From assembly GCF_030823405.1 (NCBI RefSeq), contig NZ_JAUSXC010000001.1:1843001-1907000 (forward strand): a DNA stretch of 64,000 bases. Reading direction: 5' to 3'. The notes beneath the pieces were generated by a model. That model searched no databases. It saw only the letters and a program-made list of their open reading frames with translations, and was not told the origin of the DNA. Source of the stretch: Chryseobacterium ginsenosidimutans. Lineage in GTDB: Bacteria > Bacteroidota > Bacteroidia > Flavobacteriales > Weeksellaceae. A program made the translations under genes and the position numbers. Numbering within the stretch: the stretch's first letter is position 1; each line of letters begins with the position of its first letter. Shown piece after piece: positions 36,357-45,120 of this stretch.

Positions 36357-38066
36357 ATGCATTATTATAATGGAGTTTTAACGCTATTATTCACTTTGTT
36401 TGTGTTTATGACACAAGGTCAAGAGATGCAGCAACAATCTTACAAGGAGATTTCCCGATTGATTGATTCTTATTCTGAGAATGATGAAAGGGCAATGGTT
36501 TTTGTCAAAATGTACATTGACAAAGCAAAAAATGACCATAACCTTAAAAAACTGATCCGAGGTTACGAAGAAGCCATCTATTATAGCAAAAAAACCAGCA
36601 GGAAATTATCTTACGCTGACAGTGCCATTATCACTGCAACCAAATCAAACGACCAGGATCAGATCGCAAGAGCCTACGCAGGAAAAGGAATTATTTATTA
36701 CTATAATCTAAGACAATATAAAAAAGCTTTAGAAGAATATTTGATAGCATTCAAATATTCAAAAAATTCAAAAGATGGTTACCTTAAAAATAAGATTATC
36801 TATCATTTGGGAATGATCAAAAGCTATTTGGGATACTATAAATATGCAGCCGTACATTTTGAAGAGACAGCTGATTTTTTTGAAAAAAATGCCAAAGAGA
36901 GTTTAGATCGGAACATTAGGTTCAATAATGAATCAGGTTATTTTAACAGTATTTATCGCTTAAGCACTTGTTATAGAAATCTAAAATTATATAATAAGGA
37001 AGACTCCCTCATAAATATTGGGCTGGAAAGGCTTCATAACAACAGCGAGCAGGTGATTGAGTTTGGGTACTTCCAGAAAGGAAAGGGAGTGCAGTTACTT
37101 AGAAAGGGAAAAGCAGATGAAGCATTGAAGCACTTTAAAGTGTCTCAAGATATTCTGAGCAGCAATCAGGATTACGCTTCATTGACGAGCGTCTATTTTT
37201 ATATAGGGAAACTATATAGATCAAAGGGAAACAAAGCTGAATCGTTAAAATATTTTAATAAAGTTGATTCGCTGGTCAATAAATTTTGGTTTATTACCCC
37301 TGAGATCAGATCAAGTTACCTGTATCTGATCGGTGATGCTAAAAAAAATAGGAATTCTGAACGGAAGATTTATTACTCGGACCAGTTGTTAAAGGCCGAC
37401 TCAATTATTAATGCTGACTTTGTGATGCTCACGGACAAAATTTATAGCGATTATGATACGGACAATTTAATAGAAGAGAAGAAGCAGATGATCAGAGGTC
37501 ATCAAGTTATTTTATATTCTTCCATTGGTGCGGGACTGGTAATCTTGTTTTTTTTAATTTGGAGGTTCAGGAAAAGAGAAAAGGAATTGAATGCCAGGTA
37601 TCAGGAAGTGCTTGAAAAATTAAATACCTCAAAAGAAACCATTAGTTTCGACGTCATACCACCCGCTTCATCTGATGAAAACAGTTTAGACTTATACAGT
37701 TCAGAAATTATCGAGGACATCAAAACAAATCTAAAGATTTTTGAAGACGAAAAACAATTTCTTCAGCAGAATTTAACACTTGACATTGTTGCCAAAATGA
37801 TAGGAAGCAACCGCACCCATTTATCGCATGTACTCAATGTACACTTTGATGTAACATTTCCAACATACCTTAAAGCTTTAAGAATCAGATATATAACCAA
37901 TTTGCTTGTAGAGGATACTAAATATCTTAGTTATAAAATTGAAACACTCGCAAAAATATGCGGGATGGCGAACAGGCAGATCTTCTCAGCACACTTTCTC
38001 GAGATCAACAGTATCAGGCCTAGAGATTTTATCAGAATGAGACAGGAAGAATTAAAGAAGACCTGA
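36357..38066 (+). CDS. TPR-membrane-AraC transcriptional regulator
   Basis: A 569-residue protein in three parts: a signal-anchor start, a periplasmic TPR region (about 30-370), one membrane helix (about 380-402) and a cytoplasmic C-terminal AraC-type HTH (LTLDIVAKMIGSNRTHLSHVLN and a second helix pair ending RPRDFIRM). Such hybrid regulators are typical of Bacteroidota. It is divergent from the lipoprotein/MauE/DUF6520 operon, its most likely target; the signal sensed is unknown. Confidence 0.82.
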   Translation: MHYYNGVLTLLFTLFVFMTQGQEMQQQSYKEISRLIDSYSENDERAMVFVKMYIDKAKNDHNLKKLIRGYEEAIYYSKKTSRKLSYADSAIITATKSNDQDQIARAYAGKGIIYYYNLRQYKKALEEYLIAFKYSKNSKDGYLKNKIIYHLGMIKSYLGYYKYAAVHFEETADFFEKNAKESLDRNIRFNNESGYFNSIYRLSTCYRNLKLYNKEDSLINIGLERLHNNSEQVIEFGYFQKGKGVQLLRKGKADEALKHFKVSQDILSSNQDYASLTSVYFYIGKLYRSKGNKAESLKYFNKVDSLVNKFWFITPEIRSSYLYLIGDAKKNRNSERKIYYSDQLLKADSIINADFVMLTDKIYSDYDTDNLIEEKKQMIRGHQVILYSSIGAGLVILFFLIWRFRKREKELNARYQEVLEKLNTSKETISFDVIPPASSDENSLDLYSSEIIEDIKTNLKIFEDEKQFLQQNLTLDIVAKMIGSNRTHLSHVLNVHFDVTFPTYLKALRIRYITNLLVEDTKYLSYKIETLAKICGMANRQIFSAHFLEINSIRPRDFIRMRQEELKKT

Positions 38067-38117
38067 CTTTTTTATTTTTTAGCCCGATTTTTACGTTAAC
38101 AATAAATTGAAAAACGT

Positions 38118-38963
38118 ATGAACGGACAAAATTTTAAAAAAAAAGTTGATCAACTTTGGAAAAATCTTACAACAGCAGTATATCAGATCAACAGAAGTGA
38201 GAATGATATTGTGATTCGGGCAGAAGAAATTCTGATGGAAACAGACGCTTCTATAAGACAATTGAAAGACCTATTGCGCCAATATCAATTTCCGGACTGG
38301 AGTAACGAAATATATTTCTTTAAAAATACCAAACCGCAGTTCGTAGCAGTTTATATTTACTACTCCAAAGTGTTAGCTTTAGAAGCCTCAAAACCCTATG
38401 CTGATTCGCAGTCGTTAAGATCGTATTATGAAAACGAGAGATCCAATCTTTTATATTTCTATAATGAGCAAAGAGAATTCATCAGTTATTATCGTCGTAA
38501 ATCGACATACTTGGACAAAAAATATTTCGTTCGGTTCAAATTTGATTTTAAATTGAAGCTCAGTCCTGAACTGTATAGTTATGATGAGGAATTTTCCACT
38601 TCCCACGACCATATTGTGTCTCAAATAATGGCAAATGATCTTTTAGAACAATATTTAACAAATAAAATTGATTCAAACGACAGTAAAGAAAACTCTATTG
38701 ACCATATTAAGAATCTGGAATGGACAGCCCCGAAAGTTGCCCTTATTGAGCTGTTGTATGCACTTCATCAAACGAAGTGTTTTAATGGAGGTCATTCAGA
38801 TCTGGCGGAAATTTTCCGCTGGGCAGAAAATTCATTAAATATTAGTTTAGGGAATTATCATAAAACACTCAGCGAAATCAGGTTAAGAAAAACGGATAGA
38901 ACTAAATTTTTGTCATTGCTTCAGCAAAATTTTAATCAGTATTTGGATGACTTAGACCTGTAA
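38118..38963 (+). CDS. rteC: RteC-family regulator
   Basis: A 281-residue protein with the RteC pattern: FFKNTKPQFVAVYIYYSKVL near residue 67, YYRRKSTYLDKKYFVRF near 125, and the C-terminal APKVALIELLYALH and RKTDRTKFL motifs. RteC in CTnDOT controls excision in response to tetracycline; homologues occur widely in Bacteroidota mobile elements. Here it stands before an excisionase-like gene and a plasmid-type replication module. Confidence 0.85.
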   Translation: MNGQNFKKKVDQLWKNLTTAVYQINRSENDIVIRAEEILMETDASIRQLKDLLRQYQFPDWSNEIYFFKNTKPQFVAVYIYYSKVLALEASKPYADSQSLRSYYENERSNLLYFYNEQREFISYYRRKSTYLDKKYFVRFKFDFKLKLSPELYSYDEEFSTSHDHIVSQIMANDLLEQYLTNKIDSNDSKENSIDHIKNLEWTAPKVALIELLYALHQTKCFNGGHSDLAEIFRWAENSLNISLGNYHKTLSEIRLRKTDRTKFLSLLQQNFNQYLDDLDL

Positions 38964-39149
38964 GGAGAACAATTAGTTTCTACACAAAATTCTCCAATTT
39001 CAAATAAGACCATCTTCTATTTCACCATTAAAAACATATAATACTTTAAGCTGCCTTAATATTGACGGACTATTAATTCAGAGTCCTTAAAGTTTATAAT
39101 TTCAACAATTGACTTATGAAATAGCATATCATAGGACTTGTAATTGTAA

Positions 39150-39183
39150 ATCTTTCGGTAGTATCGATAAGCTACCGAAAGAT
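39150..39183. repeat. Inverted repeat copy 1 (ATCTTTCGGTAG / CTACCGAAAGAT)
   Basis: A perfect 12-bp inverted repeat with a 10-nt spacer. The arms are identical to those of the copy at 39489 and the spacing is the same, while the spacer sequence differs. It is a likely protein-binding site or nicking region in the mobile-element control region. Confidence 0.75.
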
Positions 39184-39488
39184 CTTCTGTGTGATTTATT
39201 CATAGAGCAGCTTTCTATACACCATTATCAGCGAGATTGCTACTTAGATGATCTTTAAAAGTATTTCAAGCTAATTTGAATTCGATCAAGATAATTCTTA
39301 AAAATGTCGGGAAAACTATAGTCTTAATGGCAAGAAATAAAAAATTTATATAAATATTGAATGATAATCCAATAAAAGTGTTGCTTATCGCAATGGATGG
39401 GATGTTTATTTTACAATTTCAAAAAAAATCAGTTTAATCACCATTAACCATTGATCTAAAACTCAGTATTCAAAGGATGTACAGGAGA

Positions 39489-39522
39489 ATCTTTCGGTAG
39501 TACCGAGAAACTACCGAAAGAT
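39489..39522. repeat. Inverted repeat copy 2 (ATCTTTCGGTAG / CTACCGAAAGAT)
   Basis: The second perfect copy, 339 bases after the first, again with a 10-nt spacer. It ends 45 bases before the ATG of the excisionase-like gene, in operator position. Confidence 0.75.
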
Positions 39523-39566
39523 ATAAAGCGTGATTTTGAAATTTTGTCGAACAAAATAATTGACAA

Positions 39567-39830
39567 ATGGCAATATCTATTATCACCAAAGAAGACCTTC
39601 AGCAATTCAAAATTGAACTATTGGAAGGCATTGAAATATTACTCAAGGGTAAGACGACAGAGCAAAAATTATGGCTTCGGAGTTCTGAGGTCAAGAAGCT
39701 TCTTAATATATCTTCAGGAACCTTACAAAATCTGAGGGTCAACGGAACATTATCGTACAGCAAGATAGGGGGCTCCTTGTATTATAATTATAAAGACATC
39801 CAAAAATTACTCACGGATAAAAAACATTAA
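39567..39830 (+). CDS. Excisionase-like helix-turn-helix protein
   Basis: An 87-residue protein with the MerR/excisionase-type winged helix: LWLRSSEVKKLLNISSGTLQNLR then the wing KIGGSLYYNYKDIQKLL. This form is very common in Bacteroidota mobile elements, where it acts in excision or transcription. It is the first of a + strand series of small DNA-binding proteins leading to the Rep gene. Confidence 0.82.
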   Translation: MAISIITKEDLQQFKIELLEGIEILLKGKTTEQKLWLRSSEVKKLLNISSGTLQNLRVNGTLSYSKIGGSLYYNYKDIQKLLTDKKH

Positions 39831-39846
39831 TTTTTAATACGGAATT

Positions 39847-40389
39847 ATGAAGAATAATAAAAATATCATCGGCTTTTTTGAGCGTGTTATTGAAGATGAG
39901 CGATTGTATCCCTCTCATATAAGTATGTATGTGTCTCTTTTCCAGTTCTGGAGTTTGAACCGGTTTCAGAATCCTTTTCGGATCAGCAGGGAAGATGTGA
40001 TGAAGTTAAGTAAGATCAGGTCAATCGCTACCTACCATAAATGCATCAGAGAACTTTATCGCGCAGGATTTATACGTTATTCACCAAGTTATAACTCATA
40101 CAAAGGAAGCTTGGTCGAGATCATTGATTTTGACACTGAAAAAGCAGGTGAAAAAAAAATATCTCAAAATCAAAATTTCTTACTACAAGATGAGATTCGG
40201 TTTTTAGTTCCGGTGTTCAATGAAGTTGAGTTATATTTTACTGAGCGGGATCTTCCATCTGCTGAAGCAGATCGTTTTTTCTCTTTTTATCGATCTAAAA
40301 ACTGGAAATTGAGTAATGAGAAACCAATGAAATGCTGGCAGGCTGCTGCGAGGAATTGGATCTCTGAATTGAAAAAATCTATAAATTAA
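39847..40389 (+). CDS. Element-associated winged-helix protein
   Basis: A 180-residue protein with a helix-turn-helix-like region around RISREDVMKLSKIRSIATYHKCIRELYRAGFI and a C-terminal VPVFNEVELYFTE then MKCWQAAARNWI segment, which recurs in Bacteroidota plasmid and ICE proteins next to excisionase genes. A DNA-binding role in replication or regulation is likely. It starts 17 bases after the excisionase-like gene. Confidence 0.65.
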   Translation: MKNNKNIIGFFERVIEDERLYPSHISMYVSLFQFWSLNRFQNPFRISREDVMKLSKIRSIATYHKCIRELYRAGFIRYSPSYNSYKGSLVEIIDFDTEKAGEKKISQNQNFLLQDEIRFLVPVFNEVELYFTERDLPSAEADRFFSFYRSKNWKLSNEKPMKCWQAAARNWISELKKSIN

Positions 40390-40395
40390 GAACAA

Positions 40396-40647
40396 ATGAA
40401 GAATATAGATCCCAAAACTCCGATATGGCGACTAACTGTTGAAGAATTTTTGGAGGTTTCCAAAGAAATTAATTCGGAAAAAAAATATGAATATGGATTG
40501 AAAGGTCTGGCGAAAATGCTGGGATGTTCTATTTCGAAAGCCTCGGAAATAAAATCTTCAGGACTGTTAGATGACGCCATCATTCAAAAAGGAAACATTA
40601 TCATAATTGATAAGGAAAAGGCATTAGCGCTTTTTGCACAAAAATAA
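40396..40647 (+). CDS. DUF3853-family protein
   Basis: An 83-residue protein with the DUF3853 layout: TPIWRLTVEEFLE at the N-terminus and GLKGLAKMLGCSISKASEIKSSG, a MerR-like HTH, near the middle. The family is found next to excisionases and replication genes in Bacteroidota elements; its molecular role is not established. Confidence 0.8.
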   Translation: MKNIDPKTPIWRLTVEEFLEVSKEINSEKKYEYGLKGLAKMLGCSISKASEIKSSGLLDDAIIQKGNIIIIDKEKALALFAQK

Positions 40648-40649
40648 AG

Positions 40650-41402
40650 ATGCATTACCTTGAATTAGTGCAGCGGTTTTGGGATTTTAACCAAAAAACA
40701 TCAATTGGAACAACGGGAATTTCAATGTACTTGTACCTGCTGAAAATTGGTTCTGACAATGACTCTTGTGATTTTCAAATTTCTGATGTTGTCATAAGCA
40801 TAGAATTAGGAGTCACTCGAAAAACGGTAAAATCCACTAAAGAAAAACTCCGGAATTTAGGATTAATTCAATACCAAACAACAAGCGGACTTGCGTGTAA
40901 ATACAGGTTAATAGAAGATTATCCTTCACATATTTCTAGCCCTGAAATTGTGCATAAAGAAGAAATTGGAAAGGACGAATCTATTCAAAAAATAGTAGAA
41001 TTCGGAGTTTCATTACTTACAGGTCGTCCCGTTCAAAATCTTTCTGAAAACACCAATGATCAGGAAATTGAAAGCCATTTATCGCAATCGATACAATCCT
41101 TACAACCACAACCAACAACTCAAAAAGGTAACAATGAAAATATTCCTTCTTTGGAAGAATTTATGACGTATGCGGAAACATTAAAAATTTACGCTGCTGA
41201 GTTAGATTCTGAAATACAATCGAAATATGAAAACTGGAAAAACAATGGCTGGAAAAATAGTTCTGATAGACCCATTACCAATTGGAAATCTTCATTGAAA
41301 AGTACGTTACCTTTTATGAAAGGTCAAATGGAAAGTCATCAACTTTCACTTCAATCCATTCCGGATATAAAACGTCCAAAATCACAAAACGGCAACCTTT
41401 AA
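40650..41402 (+). CDS. DnaD-like replisome-organiser protein
   Basis: A 250-residue protein with an N-terminal winged helix (ISMYLYLLKIG, then a VTRKTVKSTKEKLRNLGLI recognition-type segment) and a C-terminal PSLEEFMTYAETL to NRPITNWKSSLK-like segment (here DRPITNWKSSLKSTLPFMK), similar to the phage/plasmid DnaD-type proteins. It would help load helicase at the plasmid origin. It precedes the Rep gene on the same strand. Confidence 0.68.
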   Translation: MHYLELVQRFWDFNQKTSIGTTGISMYLYLLKIGSDNDSCDFQISDVVISIELGVTRKTVKSTKEKLRNLGLIQYQTTSGLACKYRLIEDYPSHISSPEIVHKEEIGKDESIQKIVEFGVSLLTGRPVQNLSENTNDQEIESHLSQSIQSLQPQPTTQKGNNENIPSLEEFMTYAETLKIYAAELDSEIQSKYENWKNNGWKNSSDRPITNWKSSLKSTLPFMKGQMESHQLSLQSIPDIKRPKSQNGNL

Positions 41403-41449
41403 AAGCTCGGCAAATGTCTACGATAAAAATCCACTAAAAAAATTGAATT

Positions 41450-41656
41450 ATGACACTATCAGATTTAAAACCCGGTCAAAAAGTAACCATTAACGGAATG
41501 CTTGCCGAGTACAAAGGAATTCAAAAAGTGAAGATCCCAAATTTCGGTAAAATCGAGAAAAGGGTCTTTCAAGGTGAAGGAATTAATATTTACAAATATT
41601 ACAGTATTGCGGACGGTACTAAAACGCTCGAAAGCGAGATAATCAAGTTGATATAA
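41450..41656 (+). CDS. Small hypothetical protein of the replication region
   Basis: A 68-residue protein opening LSDLKPGQKVTINGMLAEYKGIQKV, a small beta-barrel-like (SH3/KOW-type) pattern. No family was recognised. It lies between the DnaD-like and Rep genes and is probably co-transcribed with one of them. Confidence 0.5.
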   Translation: MTLSDLKPGQKVTINGMLAEYKGIQKVKIPNFGKIEKRVFQGEGINIYKYYSIADGTKTLESEIIKLI

Positions 41657-41738
41657 AATTACAAATCGATTTTAATCAATTTAGAATATAAGGAAGGAAA
41701 ATAAAGACTGAAATTTTAAACCAAATTGAAGCATTATT

Positions 41739-42869
41739 ATGGCTGTACCGGAAAAGGATTTACGGTTGATCCGCAAGAATTTTGAAAGTAATAATGAAGT
41801 AAGTCCTGAGAGAATTCGGTTGGGAAACCATTTCGTGGACGATTTTATTTTCGAAGGTCACGAGGCTGCGGATATTCCCATCAATGCTCTTAGGGTGATA
41901 TTTAATATTGTTTCTACCATCAGTAATGAGCAATTTCGTCCGGAAGACCGACCTAAGCAACTCTCCTTGTTTGATGAGGAGTTTGAAACCGAGAACAATA
42001 TTTTCGCTTCCTTAAAAATCAGGAATAGCAAAATTTCGCCAAGCGGTTCTACTAAGCAAGTGGTAGATGCTTACGAATTTCTTACGAAATTCAAAATGAG
42101 CTGGTACAAATCCACTAATTCCAAAGGCAAGGAAATCAAAACTTTTGGAGGACTAATTTCTATACCTAGTTATGACCAGAGAGGTTACACCACGTTTTTA
42201 ATCAGCAGTTATTGGCTTAAAAAACTAATGGTTATTCCGGAATATAATTACGTTTTGTACAATTTGGTGTACAATATCAGGAACAATAAGCATATTATTT
42301 TCGCTATCTGGCTTGCAAAGCTACCTGAAAACGGAGCCTTTTTAAAACTCTCAACACTGAACAAGAAATTTGGATTGAAGTATAAAACTTCCAAGGATTT
42401 TTGTTTCAAATTTTTAAAACCTGCAAGAATCAGTTTGAATAGATTTAATACGCTTTCCTTCAATTACAAGTACAGAGGCGATTCAATCTTTATTATTCCT
42501 TATTTCACTAAAACCATTTTGAACAACAATTCATCTCAAACCACAAGAGAACATTTGGAACCAAGCGAAGCGTATCTTGACCATAGGGAAAAAATTGCCC
42601 AGAGATTAAGTTACATCAGAAAAAGATATGGTCTGCACGAAAATGAAATGCTCCAGTTTTCCCATCAATACAGAAACGTTCCACAAACCAGAGTTTTGAT
42701 AGAAATGGCATTCAAAGAATTTATCCGAACGGCTCGATTGAAAGAAATTAAATCTACGGAATTTCAAGGAAAATTATTTCTGAATGAAATTCAGGAACAT
42801 CTCATACAAATTTATCGGCGTACAAAAATGGGAGAATTATTACCAAATGGTTATCCGATAATTATTTGA
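41739..42869 (+). CDS. Plasmid replication initiator (Rep) with clamp-binding motif
   Basis: A 376-residue protein with two winged-helix-like halves typical of iteron-binding initiators, for example SSYWLKKLMVIPEYNYVLYNL and the ALKLSTLNKKFGLKYKTSK-type segment (GAFLKLSTLNKKFGLKYKTS here). QLSLF at residues 74-78 is a QxxLF beta-clamp motif, as known in RK2 TrfA. The gene ends two bases before a cluster of iterons. It would open the origin and recruit the clamp. Confidence 0.78.
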   Translation: MAVPEKDLRLIRKNFESNNEVSPERIRLGNHFVDDFIFEGHEAADIPINALRVIFNIVSTISNEQFRPEDRPKQLSLFDEEFETENNIFASLKIRNSKISPSGSTKQVVDAYEFLTKFKMSWYKSTNSKGKEIKTFGGLISIPSYDQRGYTTFLISSYWLKKLMVIPEYNYVLYNLVYNIRNNKHIIFAIWLAKLPENGAFLKLSTLNKKFGLKYKTSKDFCFKFLKPARISLNRFNTLSFNYKYRGDSIFIIPYFTKTILNNNSSQTTREHLEPSEAYLDHREKIAQRLSYIRKRYGLHENEMLQFSHQYRNVPQTRVLIEMAFKEFIRTARLKEIKSTEFQGKLFLNEIQEHLIQIYRRTKMGELLPNGYPIII

Positions 42870-42870
42870 A

Positions 42871-43298
42871 TTCGGAATTGCGCTCACCCGCAATTCGGAA
42901 TTGCGGTCACTGAAGTTAAGAAAATGTTAAAATTCCGAAACTTTTGATTGAGATTTCGGAATTGCGCTCACTCCGAAATTCAAAACCCACTAGAAATATG
43001 GATAATCATAAAAAAATGTGGATAACTACGAGTATAATATTAAAAATGAATGAAAATAGAAAGTTGAATTCGGAATTGCACTCACCCGAAAACTGTTGTT
43101 TTTTCGGAATTGCGGTCACTCTACTTTCGGAATTGCGCTCACTGGAATTCGGAATTGCGCTCACCGAAAAAGTGCCTCAAAACCTTTGCTATAAGAGGAT
43201 GCAATGCCTCATTAAAAGTATATTAAAAGTAGTTAAAAAGTCTTTTTTTATTAAAAAGGAAAATGTGGATAAAAAATTTGCTTTAAAAAAGAAAAAAA
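42871..43298. other. Plasmid-type replication origin (iterons, DnaA boxes, AT-rich region)
   Basis: Seven 17-bp iterons of form TTCGGAATTGCGCTCAC start at 42871, 42894 (GCGG variant), 42955, 43069 (GCAC variant), 43103 (GCGG variant), 43126 and 43148. Adjacent ones are 22-23 nt apart, two helical turns. Two exact DnaA boxes (TTATCCACA on the minus strand) lie at 43017-43025 and 43264-43272, plus a one-mismatch box at 42997-43005. The last 100 bases are strongly AT-rich, suiting duplex opening. It lies directly downstream of the Rep gene. Confidence 0.9.
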
Positions 43299-44141
43299 AT
43301 GAATTGTAAAGAAGTAAAAGAAAAAGTCAATATAAGAACAGTTTTGGAATCGTTCAGCCTTTTTCCTGTTAAAGAGAATCGGAAAACTGCATTTTACTTT
43401 GCGCTCGACAGGGAAGAAAAAATACCGAGTTTTTCGGTTGATTTCGTAAAAAATAAAGCATTTGATTTCGGAACTGGGAAAAGTTATGATGTTATTTCAA
43501 TTGTTCAGCAAATGAATCGATGTTCAGTTTCTGATGCTTTGAAATATCTTGAGAAATTTGACTTCTCAGTTCAAAATAATACCCAGATTGAAGATGTCGA
43601 CAAAGTCAAAAGTTATCAAATCATAAAAGTAAATCAAATTCAGCACCCTGCTTTAATTCAATATTTGAAATCCCGAAAAGTGTGTGTACAAAAAGATTTG
43701 GTAAAAGAAATTGAGTACCGGTTGAATGGTAAGAAATATTTCGGGATTGGATTTTTCAATAATTCCGGAGGTGTTGAAATCCGAAGTAAGTATTCAAAAA
43801 TATGTTTGGGCAAAAAAGATGTCACTTTGATGAAAAATGATTTGAATAGTTCTAATGAAATTGTGGTTTTTGAAGGTTTTTTTGATTATCTGACTTTTAA
43901 AAATTTGGAAAGTGCAGAAAGTTCAATTTCAGATTGTTTGGTTCTCAATTCTACAGCAATGCTTTTTAAAGTCGATGATAAACTTAGAGAATATGACAAA
44001 ATCTCACTTTTCCTGGATAATGATGATAATGGAATTACAATCAAACAGGTTATCCGGAAAAACTATAAAAATGTTGAAGATTGCTCTTTGCTGTACAAAG
44101 ATTTTAAGGATTTGAACGAGTGGTTTTGTGCAACAAAGTAA
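43299..44141 (+). CDS. Toprim-domain DNA primase-like protein
   Basis: A 280-residue protein resembling the N-terminal two-thirds of DnaG. The zinc-binding region (residues 1-60) keeps the fold pattern but lacks the CHC2 cysteine set, so zinc binding is unlikely. The Toprim core is present: VVFEGFFDYLTF (catalytic Glu) and SLFLDNDDNG (metal-binding Asp pair). Plasmid and ICE primases of this form are common in Bacteroidota. It probably primes replication from the adjacent origin. Confidence 0.8.
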   Translation: MNCKEVKEKVNIRTVLESFSLFPVKENRKTAFYFALDREEKIPSFSVDFVKNKAFDFGTGKSYDVISIVQQMNRCSVSDALKYLEKFDFSVQNNTQIEDVDKVKSYQIIKVNQIQHPALIQYLKSRKVCVQKDLVKEIEYRLNGKKYFGIGFFNNSGGVEIRSKYSKICLGKKDVTLMKNDLNSSNEIVVFEGFFDYLTFKNLESAESSISDCLVLNSTAMLFKVDDKLREYDKISLFLDNDDNGITIKQVIRKNYKNVEDCSLLYKDFKDLNEWFCATK

Positions 44142-44711
44142 AATGTAAAAATTCTGAAAATAATTTTAACGAGAAATTATATTTTAAGAATGATAAAACT
44201 GGTTAAACCTTAAAAAAACAGATTAGCTAATGTTCGATTTTCTATTTTTCCTACTATCAAAACCGTCTATTTAATCACTTCTAACTGATGTTTGGCTTTT
44301 TACTATTGCAAATGTAGGACAGCATCATTCACCTAAAAAAATATTTTTGGGTTTCTATAAAAATTCTTTCCACGAGTTCCAATAATTTTTTCAGACACTC
44401 CTGAATCCTTCGGACAAAAATATTTCGAGCCACAATCCTCCAAAGCTTTGGAGGATTGTGGTTTTATATGCCTGATACTTTCCTATGATCATCGGCAAAG
44501 AAAAAGACGGAACCTCAGTTATACGAATCAATTAAATCGCAGACGGTCTTTGACATCAACGGAAAAAACAACAAAATAAAACAACAAATAATTCTGCTTT
44601 TCCAATTGGATATAAGCAGAAAAAAAAACGAGTGTCCTCGAAACCAAATCAATCAAATCGAAAATTTTAACAAACTCGAAAATCAATTATTAACAATCAA
44701 AAATTAACATT
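44142..44711. other. Intergenic region before ssb
   Basis: A 570-base gap without a supported gene. It holds the 32-bp perfect palindrome at 44430-44461 and an AT-rich upstream region of ssb. Nothing else was identified. Confidence 0.55.
44430..44461. terminator. 32-bp perfect palindrome, likely terminator
   Basis: CCACAATCCTCCAAAG followed at once by its exact complement CTTTGGAGGATTGTGG, with no loop beyond the central bases, then TTTTAT. It could be a rho-independent terminator of the primase transcript or a protein-binding palindrome of the element. Confidence 0.65.
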
Positions 44712-45107
44712 ATGAACATCGTAGGCAGAATTACAAAAAACGCAGAAATCAACACTTTAAAAAATGACAAACAGGTCGTGAATTTTTCACTAGCCATTAA
44801 TGACAGATTTAAAACCAAACAAGGCGAACTAAGAGAACAGACCACTTATTATAACTGCTCCTATTGGCTAAGTGCCAACGTAGCTAAGATTTTAACGAAG
44901 GGAACATTAGTAGAGCTTACAGGCAGAGCAAGTGCGAGTGCGTGGATTGGAAAAGATGGAGAAATAAAATCGGGGTTGAATTTCCATACTTCTAACATCA
45001 AAGTACACGGAGGCGGAAAAAAGTCTGACACAGAAGAACAACCAGCTTCACAGCCACAGAAATCCAATGCTTTTGCGGAAGATACGGACGATGATTTACC
45101 ATTCTAA
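44712..45107 (+). CDS. ssb: Single-stranded DNA-binding protein
   Basis: A 131-residue SSB: OB-fold from MNIVGRITKNAEI through about residue 100 and a flexible linker ending in the acidic tip DDDLPF, which binds partner proteins. The element-borne copy probably serves replication or transfer. The next reading frame in the same direction starts 14 bases after its stop. Confidence 0.9.
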   Translation: MNIVGRITKNAEINTLKNDKQVVNFSLAINDRFKTKQGELREQTTYYNCSYWLSANVAKILTKGTLVELTGRASASAWIGKDGEIKSGLNFHTSNIKVHGGGKKSDTEEQPASQPQKSNAFAEDTDDDLPF

Positions 45108-45120
45108 AAGCATTCAAAAT

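Larger units (their letters stand above)
38964..39566. other. Non-coding 600-base region with two matched inverted repeats
   Basis: No open frame of note. It holds two copies of a hairpin motif (39150-39183 and 39489-39522, listed separately), embedded in longer similar surroundings: CATAGGACTTGTA before the first and CAAAGGATGTACA before the second, and GTGATTT after both. It separates rteC from the excisionase-like gene. Confidence 0.6.

Noticed and set aside
42871..43164. CRISPR array
   Set aside because: The repeats are short (17 bp), irregularly spaced and follow a Rep gene; they are iterons, and no cas gene is present.
42944..43309. 121-codon open frame across the origin
   Set aside because: It runs through the iterons, so its repeated SELRSL-type peptides come from the repeats, and it overlaps the primase start.
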